Assembly (NCBI RefSeq): GCF_905147045.1
Contig: NC_065889.1
Location: 4,841,001-4,905,000, forward strand
Direction: 5' to 3'
From: Nymphalis io
Taxonomy: Eukaryota > Arthropoda > Insecta > Lepidoptera > Nymphalidae
DNA length: 64,000 nucleotides
Part shown: piece by piece, positions 49,601 to 59,770 of the stretch
Layout: every line of letters starts with the position of its first letter
Numbering within the stretch: position 1 is the stretch's first letter
Made by a program: the position numbers and the translations under genes
Notes under the pieces: model-generated
Databases searched by the model: none
Told to the model about the DNA's origin: nothing
The model's input: only the letters and a program-made list of their open reading frames with translations

Positions 49601-50913
49601 AACGTTAGTTTTCGTTGATTTCCATTAAGGATATACAAATTAATTTGTATGTAATTGAATTTGTAGTTTATTTTGGAAAAAGAGAAATTATCGAGTTGCT
49701 TGCCGGTTTCTTTCAATAAAACTTTCATTGAACTTAATCCTGTAATACGATTTAAAAGTACTTACAAAAACCTTCTTATTTTTAAACCTAACTTTAATAA
49801 AACAAACATTTCTTTTCTTACAGAGCAAGCACAACCTACCGGTCAATGTCCTCATAGTTATGGAATGTTCCCAATAACTAACGGCGACTGTGGGTACTAT
49901 ATTGTGTGCCAAGAAGGATTAGCTACCTTAATGCTATGTCCGTCGGGTCTCGCTTTCAATTCCATATCGAGTACTTGCGATTGGCCAGTAAATGTACCAG
50001 ATTGCAACCTTAACGGTAATTATTATTGATATTAATTAATTATATTTCAATTTTTTTTAACCGCATAACTTCATTTATTATAAATTGATTTCAGTTTTCC
50101 AAGATTTCACCTGCCCATCGGATGATTATGCACTAGTTTCCAATTTCATTTCATATCACAAGTAAGTGTATTTAATGAAAACTTTCTAGTTCGTTGAGTA
50201 ATTTACGTATAACTGGCAAGAGGGCTACAAAGTGGGTTAAAGTCACTAGAAATTACAATAATTTGAATAAAAAATATAGGTTTCACACTTTCACGTTACA
50301 CCTAAACGTAGTATAATGTGTAGTAACATTAATGCTGTTTAATGCTAATATTTTTTTCATTTAGCTATCATAGTCCTAGTTTTAAATCCGAGGTCGAGCG
50401 AATAAAAAGGTTATTAAGTTTTCCTGTCGAAAGTTCTCAATAGCAGCCCGGAGTCTGGAGGTTGGAAGTGTGTACACTCCTCGGAAAGTACGTAAAGCCG
50501 TTGGTCCTGCGCCTGAACTGCGCATACGCTTGTGCACTATAATATGTTCGGCACAGTTGGCTAACATCTCTTGAGACTGACCGCCCTGGCAGAAATCGGT
50601 CTGAAGGACTATATTTACGTTATTGAATCTTAACAGTAACAATGTATTATAAATTCTATCAAAATATCAGCAAATTTAATAACAGGATGACCACGCGTTA
50701 AGCTTTTTCACAATTATTGTACTAATTAAGTTATAAATATATAACGTTTGTATTTTTTTAAACAGGTATAAAAATAGCTGCAATCATTACATTGCATGCC
50801 AAGAAGGACGCCCCCGTCTCCTAAATTGTGATGCAGGTCTCTCCTTCGATGAAAACACTAACCAATGTGTGAAGTCGGAGCTTATTGAAAATTGTGAAAA
50901 TTATATTGTGTGA
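43602..50913 (+). CDS. gene D: seven-domain chitin-binding mucin-like protein with amplified first domain
   Basis: Fourteen exons: 43602-43650, 44083-44483, 44569-44689, 44960-45651, 45737-45857, 46220-46911, 46997-47117, 47475-48160, 48246-48366, 48721-49184, 49270-49390, 49824-50015, 50095-50161, 50766-50913. They join exactly in frame to 1331 residues. The signal peptide is MIIQKLLLLGVPLLLLVEA. Five CBM14 domains each span an exon boundary (CRNVNGYYSVENQCDEYVEC, then NNKAYRSLCPEGLHF and CAYPFEVKC). Residues 192-421, 463-692 and 734-961 are Thr/Pro/Ser-rich linkers with half a domain; the fifth linker is shorter. Domains 6 and 7 (from 49824 on) match domains 2 and 3 of genes A-C, with the usual phases 1, 1, 2. 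Thr-rich linkers suggest O-glycosylation, so the product is probably a secreted chitin-cross-linking mucin. The polyA signal AATAAA (50913-50918) overlaps the stop codon. The eighth exon uses a shifted acceptor. Assembly collapse or expansion of units is possible. Confidence 0.82.
44960..46219 (+). repeat. gene D repeat unit 2 (exon pair + introns), 1260 bp
   Basis: Long exon (692 nt), 85-nt intron, 121-nt exon and 362-nt intron. Nearly identical to the next unit; the exon pair starts and ends in phase 1. The following intron holds a relic exon head at 46076-46176. Confidence 0.9.
46220..47468 (+). repeat. gene D repeat unit 3, 1249 bp
   Basis: Same structure as unit 2 with very few exon differences, for example GAA to GAC near 46570. 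The intron relic has a TGA at 47361-47363. Confidence 0.9.
47469..48720 (+). repeat. gene D repeat unit 4, 1252 bp, altered acceptor
   Basis: The acceptor CTATTTCAG of other units reads CTATTTCTG here; the next AG (GCCACAG, ending 47474) is in the same phase. The rest of the unit is nearly identical to units 2 and 3. Confidence 0.88.
48721..49823 (+). repeat. gene D repeat unit 5, divergent and shortened
   Basis: The long exon is 464 nt, 228 nt (76 codons) shorter than in units 2 and 3, with the middle of the linker missing. It carries more substitutions than the other units, and the second exon reads GLHFDPKAKWPAF. Confidence 0.88.
50383..50612 (+). mobile_element. SINE family C, truncated copy in the last intron of gene D
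   Basis: It begins inside the head (CCGAGGTCGAGCGAATAAAA) and runs to AGAAATCGGTCTGAAGGA. Most of the tRNA-like part is missing. Confidence 0.75.
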
Positions 50914-50967
50914 ATAAAACGATAGTTGAAATACATAGTGACTAAAATATTGCAGACAAAAAGTTAA

Positions 50968-51150
50968 CGTCCTATCCTACTAATATTTTAAGCGCGATAG
51001 AATGTGGATATGTGTGGATGTGTGATCTTTGTTACTCTTTCTTGAAATAAAGTTAGCTTATACCCTAATTTAACACATAGGCTACCTAACACCTCCCCCC
51101 CCCCTACCTAACCCCTCACACGTGGGCGTAGCCGCGGGCGAAAGCTAATA
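50968..51150. repeat. interspersed repeat, LINE-tail type
   Basis: It starts GTCCTATCCTACTAATATTT and ends GCCGCGGGCGAAAGCTAATA, strings common at lepidopteran LINE/SINE ends. It lies just past gene D. Confidence 0.5.
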
Positions 51151-51395
51151 ATAGTATACCAAAATATGTAGTAAAACCTGAAAAATTAGTTAATAATTAT
51201 TGTTACACATACAGGGTAATTTTAGTTCTCAACATATTTATCATAAGGATTTAATCCTTATCTAAATTAGACACATAATTTTAGAAACATTAAAATATAT
51301 TCAAGTAAGCACATGAAAATAATAAGTGCACGTGCGGCGTGTATGTATGTAACAGGGTACGGGCAAATAGATTGTTACACGCTTCAGTCAAAATC

Positions 51396-51640
51396 AAGCC
51401 CGGGCAAGCACCACTGAATTTTCATGTGCTTAATTTGTGATTATAATTCATCTCGCTCTTTACGGTAAAGGAAAACATCGTGAGTAAACCTGCATGTGTC
51501 TAATTTCACTGAAATTCTGCCACATGTGTTGTATTCCACCAACCCGCATTGGAGCAGCGTGGTAGGATAAGTTCCAAAACCTTCTCCTCAAAAAAGGAGA
51601 GGAGGCCTTAACCCAGCAGTGGGACATTTACAGGCTGTTA
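51396..51640 (+). mobile_element. SINE family A, head-truncated
   Basis: It starts at CCCGGGCAAGCACCACTGAA and is complete to CAGCAGTGGGACATTTACAG. Most of the tRNA-like head is lost. Confidence 0.8.
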
Positions 51641-51865
51641 CCAAAAATATTAAGTTTTCTTTGCTTTATTTTACACATTCAATTAAACCTGAGGAAAGAA
51701 GAATATCTGATAATATACCTAAAGTTATTAAAACTGCTACTAAAGTTACTAAAAACTAAATTAAAGGAAATTAAAATAAAATATTTTATTACTTTAATAA
51801 CTATACAGGTACAATATAGGTATATAATAACTACAGATACAATGGATCTTATTTCCAATGCGGGC

Positions 51866-52130
51866 GGGCCGGTTGGCGTGGTTGGTAGATACTTGCCTTT
51901 CACGCCGAAGGTTGTGGGTTCGATTCCCACCCAGGACAGACAGAAGATGTGCATGAACGTGTCTGTTTGTCCTGAGTCTGGGTGTAATTATCGGTATAAG
52001 TATGTATTTACAAATAAAAAAGTAGTATATGTAGTATATCCGTTGTCTGGTTTCCATAGTACGAGCTCTGCTTAGTTTGGGATAAGATGACCGTGTGTAA
52101 ATAGTGTCCCAGAATATTATTATTATTATG
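51866..52130 (+). mobile_element. SINE family B, full-length copy
   Basis: The head GGGCCGGTTGGCGTGGTTGG includes an A box, B box GGTTCGATTCCC follows, and the 3' end is an ATT repeat. It is the best-preserved family B copy in the window. It sits just before the second copy of the segmental duplication. Confidence 0.85.
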
Positions 52131-52694
52131 TTTATGGGCGATGGTGACCACTTACCCACTTCAAAAACATGACTTAAACTGTTAACAGAACATTAACTGT
52201 TAAAAATATCAATGCTGCTCACCCGGAATTGAATATAAATTTTCTCAAGAACATAAATAATATTTCTGAAAATATTTTTATATTTATTTAATGTTAAGCT
52301 TATGTAACAAAAGAAGTATTTTTTAATTAAATTAATTTAATTTAATGATAATTATTAAGAATACAACTAACTCAATATATTTTATTAGATCAATTTTTTA
52401 TATTGTCATCCATCTCTAGAAGATTATACAAAATTTTAATAGGTTAAGTTAAATAAAATGCTAAATTAAAGAAAGCTCAATATACTGGACTGGCAACACT
52501 TGCGATTGCGCAAATAAATGAAATTTTATTACTAAGAACGTCAACAATAAATATGCGTGATATTAATTATTATAATAACATTTTCCATTAAAGTTTTGTA
52601 CCTACTTAAGAAATAGTTGAACAGGAAAACAGAAATTGAGAGTAGAGGACAAAATGAAATGGTAACGAAACTCGTTCTACCGTCCAAATATCTT

Positions 52695-53125
52695 ATATTT
52701 TTAGAATAGCTAGGCTGACGAGCAAATTGGCTACCTGATAGTGGTCACCAATGATCATAGACACTGGCGTTGTAAGAAATATTAACCATCGCTTACATCG
52801 CCAATGCGCCACCAACCATGGGAACTAAGATGATATGTCCCTTGTGCCTGCAATTACACTGGCTCACTCATCCTTGCCATAGATCGACCGACGATTTAAA
52901 AAAGGTGGCAGGTACGGGATGGATGCGGACTGCCCAAGATCGGGATGGTTGGCGTTCTGTGGGGGAGGCTTTCGTCCAGCAGTGGACGACAAAAGGCTGA
53001 AAAAAGTATCTCATCCTTCAAACCGGAACACAACAATACCAAGTACTGTTGTTTTACGGTAGAATGTCTGTTGATTTTACCTCCGTACCTACCCAGACAA
53101 GCTTACACAAAGTCCTACCACCAGT
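52695..53125. mobile_element. composite transposon remnant, duplicate of 35884-36310
   Basis: Inverted family D block followed by plus-strand VAGTGWMRTAQDRDGWRSVG and EAFVQQWT-like residues, the RTE LINE C-terminus. It was present before the duplication. Confidence 0.7.
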
Positions 53126-53362
53126 TGTAAAAATCATAATCTTCAGCTCGTCTCGTCTTAATATAGTTTTTCTAAGCGCTTTAAAACGTTAAACTAGTGA
53201 TCATTCGTGAGGTTTTATACAAAAAGACTCGTGACTTACGTTTTTTAATTTTAAATATTGGGTTCCTTAAAAATACAACTGCTTATAACAAATGACTTTG
53301 AAAGCAGATTTCGCTGTAAGTAAGGTTAAGAAACTCTTCTTAGTGGATTATATGTTTTTCAG

Positions 53363-53633
53363 ATCCCGTAACGATTATCAAATTTACTTCATCTGTATTA
53401 ATGGCAAACCTCGCCGGCTGTCCTGCGGTGGATTCTCTGCTTATGACGAGTTCACCGAATCCTGCGTCGCGGCTCATGAAGTATCAGCTTGCCCCGTAGA
53501 ACTGAGAAACGAGGCGAAGCGGTCCAAAGACGCGGAAAACGTCAATGAATATCCAACAACTGAGGAACCATTCTATCAACCAGGACAATTTGAATTGATA
53601 GAAAATGAGACTCAAAATCCAGAGCAAGAATAA
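53363..53633 (+). pseudogene. orphan copy of the last exon of gene B
   Basis: It keeps the acceptor (TTTTTCAG), phase and stop codon of gene B's final exon, but exons 1-5 are not duplicated. Compared with 36545-36869, the first cysteine of this half-domain is changed to tyrosine (TGT to TAT), an adjacent Pro is Arg, and an in-frame 54-nt deletion removes the RLTAQVAFEKL part of the tail. Without the cysteine the domain cannot form its normal three disulphides. It could still be spliced as an alternative end of gene D, whose exon 13 ends in the matching phase 2, but I see no direct support. Confidence 0.7.
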
Positions 53634-53899
53634 TTTTAACTATATTGCCAACTTATAATGTTTCTAATAATTGTAATTGTATATAATTATATTTTAATGT
53701 AAGCCATAAACGATCAACTCGCAAATAGTATCATTATATGTATATTCATATTTCCACTTAATTTTTGTAATGTATAGTCAATTAATGATAGTGCCATTCA
53801 TCGAATAAAACAATTCTTTTAAAAATATGTAATTTTATTTTAACGACAAGTGATTTATGAGCATAAATTCTATTAATTATTTTTTAATTACAGCTGAAG

Positions 53900-53933
53900 T
53901 ATAAAATCGTTGCACATCGATATTGATCTCATT
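53900..53933 (+). promoter_or_regulatory. gene C' core promoter
   Basis: TATAAA at 53900-53905 and the CATT initiator-like site about 30 nt on match the promoter of gene C. Confidence 0.55.
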
Positions 53934-53973
53934 CGCAATCGTTACTGCTGTGAAAGTCGTCGGATCCTCAACG

Positions 53974-55920
53974 ATGCATTTCTTTGTTTGTTTTGTTACC
54001 TTGTTTATATCTGCAGTCTGTGAGTACATTTTATTACAATTAAGAAAAACATTTTAATATTTATTTTCAATAGATGAATTAAATGTTATTCTAATATTCA
54101 CTTTTGGAAAAATATGTATCTAATACACGTACATAAATACCACACAACGTGCCATACGCAGGTTTTTTTCGTGTTTTGTTTAAAATATGTTTTATATCTC
54201 CATATTTGGTCAAGTTATCGATCATTAGGTTTCAATTCTTATAAGCTTCAGTAGTCATATAATATTTATATAATATGCGAATTCTTCTAGTCCTCGTTAA
54301 GAATGGTCGAAATTATTCAGAGGGGCCGCATCATTAATATATTCAAATTTGGACCAGAAACATAATAGTAAAGTTAAACGGAGGTTTTTACTCCTCACAA
54401 AAAATGAATATAGTTAAATAAATTTCGTATAGTTTACCAGTGCTCTCTAATGAGCGAGTTAAATTCGACTGTTTTCATATCATGTCAAACGTGAAACATT
54501 TAAACATAATTATTTACATTAAATAAATACAAATAAAAAGCACTAAATATAATATTTATAGTAAGAAATGCAGCTTTGTACTACAATACAATACAATGGT
54601 TAATTATCTAATTTTTAGGCAATGGCCAGTCTTCAATTAATGCCGAAAGAAGCCCACTTTGCAAAGTGCAGAATACATACATAAAAGTGGAGGGAAAATG
54701 TGATTCATACATTGAATGCCGGGTTTGTTTTATAATAATATTTATTTTTTAGCTATAATTCTATAAGACTAAATTTTTATATTTTCTTCTGTATTAGGAC
54801 TATCTTTCGACTGAAATGCTTTGTCCAGATGGTCTTCATTTCAACCCTAACGCGCGGTGGCCGGAGTATGCTTGCGGTTATCCTCAGGATGTGCCTTGCG
54901 TAGGTCGTGGCATTACCCGTAAGTATAATAACAATGTTAAAAATATAATAAAATACGGACGACACTTCATGTTTAACAATTTTTAAACTTTGTCTAAGTT
55001 TAATAATATATTAATTCTGAAACGTACGTAGCATTTGCTTCGCCAAACTACTACTATAAAAAAATCTTTGACAGTTGATTGAGAATTGGCAATATCGTTG
55101 GGTTGAAAGTTGAGTGCAAATCTATTACGACACACGTCTATGTTAATTTGTAACAACCATAGAATCATATTCAAATTATAATTAATCAAAACATACGTAA
55201 TTTTAAGAATAGTTTCACTTTCTCCCATATATTTTTATTAACAGAGCCAGCGAATCCTACAGCTGGCTGCGCACATCAATACGGATATTTTCCATCTCCC
55301 GTGGCTGACCCAAATGACTGTGGACATTATCGCATTTGTAACGCCGGCAGAGCCATTGAAATGTTTTGCCCTGCTGGCTTAGCCTTTAACCCTGTTACTG
55401 CCCAATGCGACTGGCCTGAACTGGTGCCTACCTGCAATGTTGAAAGTAATACATTATATATTTTTAATACCATTATTATATATTTAAAGGATCGTGTTAA
55501 TTGTATTGACGTATTTCAGCTTACATTAGGTATCAGTGTCCTCCTGCTGCGATTGGCCGAAATGGCAACCCAGTTGTAACAAACCATAAGTAAGAGAAGC
55601 ATTAATTATTTTTATTTTAATAATTATTCACCATTTTGAAAATCATAATACGAATTAAAGTAAAGATCGTGAACGTTAAATTGAAACCTTTAAAACGTTA
55701 TTTATTGACCTTTATTATTTCATGTGTACTGTCGCTTTTTATATTGTATATGTATTTTTTAAGGTATGAAGGCGATTGCTCTGCTTTCTACTCGTGTATG
55801 AACGGGCACGCCCGCATCCTGTCCTGCGATACTGGATTGGCGTTTAACCCCGTCACCAGTCGTTGCGAAGACGCCCTTCACGTTCACTGCGAAGCGAAGT
55901 CTATTGCCAAATATTACTAA
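53974..55920 (+). CDS. gene C': duplicate of gene C, intact
   Basis: Exons 53974-54019, 54619-54722, 54798-54918, 55245-55445, 55520-55589 and 55764-55920 have exactly the lengths of gene C's exons and give 232 residues without a stop. All 18 domain cysteines, the splice sites and the promoter are kept. By eye about 20 codons differ in amino acid and about 10 silently. Changes include K to D and H to F in domain 2, FVG to YIR before domain 3, and DR to LH with Q to H near the end. Most fall outside the conserved cysteine and aromatic positions. Signal peptide MHFFVCFVTLFISAVCNGQS. AATAAA at 55954-55959. It is probably a working gene diverging in surface residues. Confidence 0.88.
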
Positions 55921-55964
55921 GAACGCGTTTGAGAAATAATACATAAAATAATTAATAAAGATGT

Positions 55965-58555
55965 TTTATATTTTTCACGCACTGTTATGACTTAATATGT
56001 ATTATTTTAGGTTATAAATAAATAAAAAATATCTAAATAAAGTACTTTCTAAAAACAAAATATAATAAAGGAGCAGTATCTGTTGGTTGTGTAATTTTTG
56101 TAATTTCTGACTAAAGAGCCGAGAATTTCTATTAGACAACGCACCTGCATGCCCTCGGGTGTTGCAGATGTCCATGGGCAGTGGTAGTCATTTTCCATCA
56201 GATGAGCCTCTTCCTCTTACATTAAAAAAAAATCAGGTTTCTAATCTAAAGTGATTGAGTGCTTTAGTAGATCAAGTAAGGTAAGCATTACCAACTTTTA
56301 TGATATTTAAAACTTAATTCTTTGATGTTAGGCAGTTGTTGAAGAACAGTGCTCTGATAAAGTAATTCAACATCCCAGGAAAGCAATGTTTACGCCCTCT
56401 CTCTATTTATGCACTATAATTCTGTTTTAGGATAGGTATTTAATCCGATACAACCTATTTAATGTTCCTTAAATTTAATAGGTATTCGAAGGTACCCGCT
56501 TTTCTAGACAATATAAATCAGTTGTAGTAATATTCCAAATGCCATATCGCTTGAGCAACTAATATTATCGAGACAGTGCAACGATATTAAAATCTGCACC
56601 ACATTATATACTGCTGAGCACATCTGGCGGTGCATTGATATAAATACTGAACTAAGCAGCAATACTTAGTATTGTTGTGTTCAAGTTTGAAAGTAGAGTA
56701 CGACTACAGTCACAGGGCCATAAGATATTACTTCCCAAGGTTGGTGGCGCCAATGTCTATGGGAAATGATGATACCACTTACAATCATGTGGACCATTAC
56801 CCCGTCCTATTTAAAAAAAAAATATGTTATAAACATTGAACTGCTTAGAAGAGGTTGACCATTTTTGACCACTCTAATCTATACATATATATATGTAAGG
56901 ACCATTACACGACAATAATCTATTTATGTTATCCAATTGATTTAATTTTTTTCTATTTAATTAGTCCCACGTACCAGAAAGTTATAGGAGCAATTCCTTT
57001 GCCTCTTCCCAAGCGTGTAACTTGGAGACGGATGAGTTTTATACAGAAACAACTTAATTGTATAAAAAACATATAATATTAAATTATTATTCTCCTCCCC
57101 TTTTCTGGTGTGACGTTTATGGTGTGTGTGTGTGTGAATGTGATTTTTTTCTTTTTCACATATTTTCAAATTTTATAATTAGTATAAAATGCAAAGAGCG
57201 TTTTTAAATTTTATGCCTGTGTTTATTTGTAGGCCTGAAGCTATTTTATGAAATTAGTTTATATTTATTTATCTAAACCTAGCTGAAGCCGCGGCTTCAT
57301 CCGCGTTGAATCCAGTTTGTGCCAAAAATGTTTCAAACACTGCCATCTGAATTACGATTAAAGTATTATTTTATAAAAATAAAGCCTATTCAAATTTAAA
57401 ATATAATATATATAAACAATTAAAATGTAACGATAGTGTAGAGGCCGTGGACTGCTGCAGCTTGCAACACAACCGTTCGGGTCAACCGTGCCCCTGATTT
57501 TTCAGTTATGTTCATGTTAATTAATATTTTTGCTATCTTTAAATCTGCATATTTGACAGTTCTCGAAGATGTGTGAAGTTTGAGTGAGTTGAAGTGAAAC
57601 TTCAATCAGCTTTTACCCCCTTTACGCTTTCTCGTCTAAACTAATCAACCAGCGGCTCCGCGGGCGAAAACTAATGAATAAATAAATAATATTGAACTAA
57701 AATATCCGACATGGTCACAATTGTTGGAACGCTTTATAACAGAAAATAGTGATATATTATTTCAAAAAGAAAAGGAAAAATAATAAAAGAAAGGAAGAAT
57801 ACAAATTAATGGATGAGGAAATTAAAACACTAATAGCTGAACTATTTCTGCTGACCACAATTATGCCTGTCTCAATAACATTCTAGATAAATTAAAAATG
57901 GTCTTTTTAAATGATCATTTAAATTAATAATAACTTAAAAAATTTTTATTTTATTTTAGGAAGGACATATTATAGCCACAAATAAAATTTAACAGTAAAC
58001 TTAGACCACTTAGAACTTCCACTAAGTTCTAAGTGGTCCACAATAGGATGTTTTGTTTTTGTTAATATTTATTTCAAATATATAAAAACATACGTCAAAC
58101 TTGTTTGCAAGCGTGTTGTATACTGACTAAAAAAACAAGTGTTTAATAATTCACAATTGGAGCATTTATTGATTATTGGACAAAACGGCATAGATTGAAG
58201 CTTAATATAAATTATTTTAAAAAAGCTATTAATTTAACGATGCATAAATTAAAATATTTAAATTAACAGAAAATGAACCACTCTCAAATGCTTTATATAT
58301 TTATTTAATTGGAAACGTGTTAAACGTGTATTTTATATGTATTTTATTCGTTATTATAATACAATTAATATTCACTTTGTATAGCTGCTAATGATATGAT
58401 TCATACCAAGAATCTATTTTGTTTTGATAAAATTGAAAACAATTTTTAACCAAATTTTCTATTATTTTTTCTTATTTCAAAGTATACAAAACGTTTCGAA
58501 TTTCTCTTGAAAAATAACGTTATTTTATTTAAATGACCATACAGTAACAGTACAG
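55965..58555. other. C'-D' intergenic region
   Basis: It matches 39205-43140 except for indels. It contains family D sequence at 56670-56815, a short (GT)n near 57120, and the CGCGGGCGAAAACTA repeat (57284-57675) with a roughly 130-bp insertion. The 1.4-kb LINE of copy 1 is absent. Confidence 0.6.
58004..58038. repeat. perfect 15-bp inverted repeat specific to copy 2
   Basis: GACCACTTAGAACTT, loop CCACT, then the exact complement. Copy 1 has only AACTTAGAACC at the matching place (about 42640-42652). Confidence 0.8.
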
Positions 58556-58851
58556 TAACAGCCTGTTAATGTCCCACTGCTGGGCTAAGGCCTCCTTTCC
58601 CTTTTGAGGAGAAGGCTTGGAGCTTATTCCACCACGCTGCTCCAATGCGTGTTGGTAGAATACACATGTGGCAGAATTTCAATGAAATTAGACACATGCA
58701 GGTTTCCTCACGATGTTTTCCATCACCGTCAAGCACGAGATGAATTATAAACACAAATTAAGCACATGAAAATTCAGTGGTGCTTGCCCGGGTTCGAACC
58801 TACGATCATCGGTTAAGATTCACGCGTTCTTACCACTAGGCCATCTCGGCT
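58556..58851 (-). mobile_element. SINE family A inserted in copy 2
   Basis: A full-length, well-preserved copy (head complement ends in CCATCTCGGC at 58851). It is absent from the matching place in copy 1 near 43190, so it inserted after the duplication or was lost cleanly from copy 1. Confidence 0.85.
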
Positions 58852-59168
58852 TCATTACCATATACCTATACCATATATATTACCATATATAAATAAATAT
58901 TAAACTACTGCAAGTTAATAATATTTTAATATTTCCTTATATTTCTTATAAAAATATTATACCATAAAACTTTATACCATTTCCATAAAACTGGAAAGCC
59001 TCTGTTTTAATTAATTATTACAAGAGCTTATTATAAACGCGTTTGAGTCAGTGATTTTGTCTCTACACACTAGTAATAAAAAAAAATAGTGTAGCTTATT
59101 TTACTTTCCTGATAATTAATTTTATATGACGCAAGCCTCATCGATTTAGTAGACGTAATTTAATTGTT

Positions 59169-59630
59169 GAAGACTAAAGTCTTCAATCAATGCGTAGGTA
59201 TGTATGTATGTATGTATGCGTAGGTCATGGCAGGTAAGAAGCATTGGTTGAAGACGAAAGTCTTCAACCAATTCGTACGGATGTACGCAATGACATACGG
59301 TGCCGAAACGTGGACACTAACTGCGGCACTAGTCCACAAATTCAAAGTCGCTCAGCGTGCTATGGAGCGAGCTATGCTCGGAGTATCTTTGAAGGATAAG
59401 ATCAGAAATGAGATGATCCGGAAATGAACCGGAGTCACCGACAGACGAGTCCTAGAGTGGAGACCGCGAATCGGCAAGCGCAGCGTAGGGCCCTCCAGCC
59501 AGGTGGACCGCCGACCTTAAGAAGGTGGCGAGCACCAACTGGATGCGGAAGGTGGAGGACAGGGAGCTTTGGCGCACCTTGGGCCTATGTTCAGCAGTGG
59601 ACAACGATTGGCTGTTGATTGATTGATTGG
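59169..59630 (+). mobile_element. RTE/BovB-like LINE, 5'-truncated, with 11-bp target duplication
   Basis: ATTTAATTGTT at 59158-59168 recurs at 59631-59641, and copy 1 has it once. The insert translates to AMTYGAETWTLTAALVHKFK and AQRAMERAMLGVSLKDKIRN, then in another frame VLEWRPRIGKRSVG, the C-terminus of RTE/BovB reverse-transcriptase proteins. It ends in a GATT repeat, as RTE elements do. The first part repeats an internal piece (AGTCTTCAA) around a (GTAT)n tract, so the 5' end was rearranged on insertion. Confidence 0.85.
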
Positions 59631-59692
59631 ATTTAATTGTTTCATTAATTTACTGATGATCTTAAATTAAAGAACATCGACTGATAAGAGAC

Positions 59693-59728
59693 TATATAAA
59701 ATGGATACATTTTTGATATAATATCAGT
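59693..59728 (+). promoter_or_regulatory. gene D' core promoter
   Basis: TATATAAA at 59693 and TCAGT at 59724-59728 are identical to those of gene D, within a block of about 365 identical bases. Confidence 0.65.
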
Positions 59729-59770
59729 GTAGTGAGGTTTTTAACCGCGGTTGTCTTTATTTTTACAACA

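Noticed and set aside
51679..52159. Overlapping 77-121-codon frames on both strands
   Set aside because: They are translations of the family B SINE and its flanks, not genes.
53292..53633. Independent 113-codon gene starting at 53292
   Set aside because: The first 70 nt are intron sequence of gene B in the other copy; only the part after the acceptor at 53361-53362 is exon-derived.
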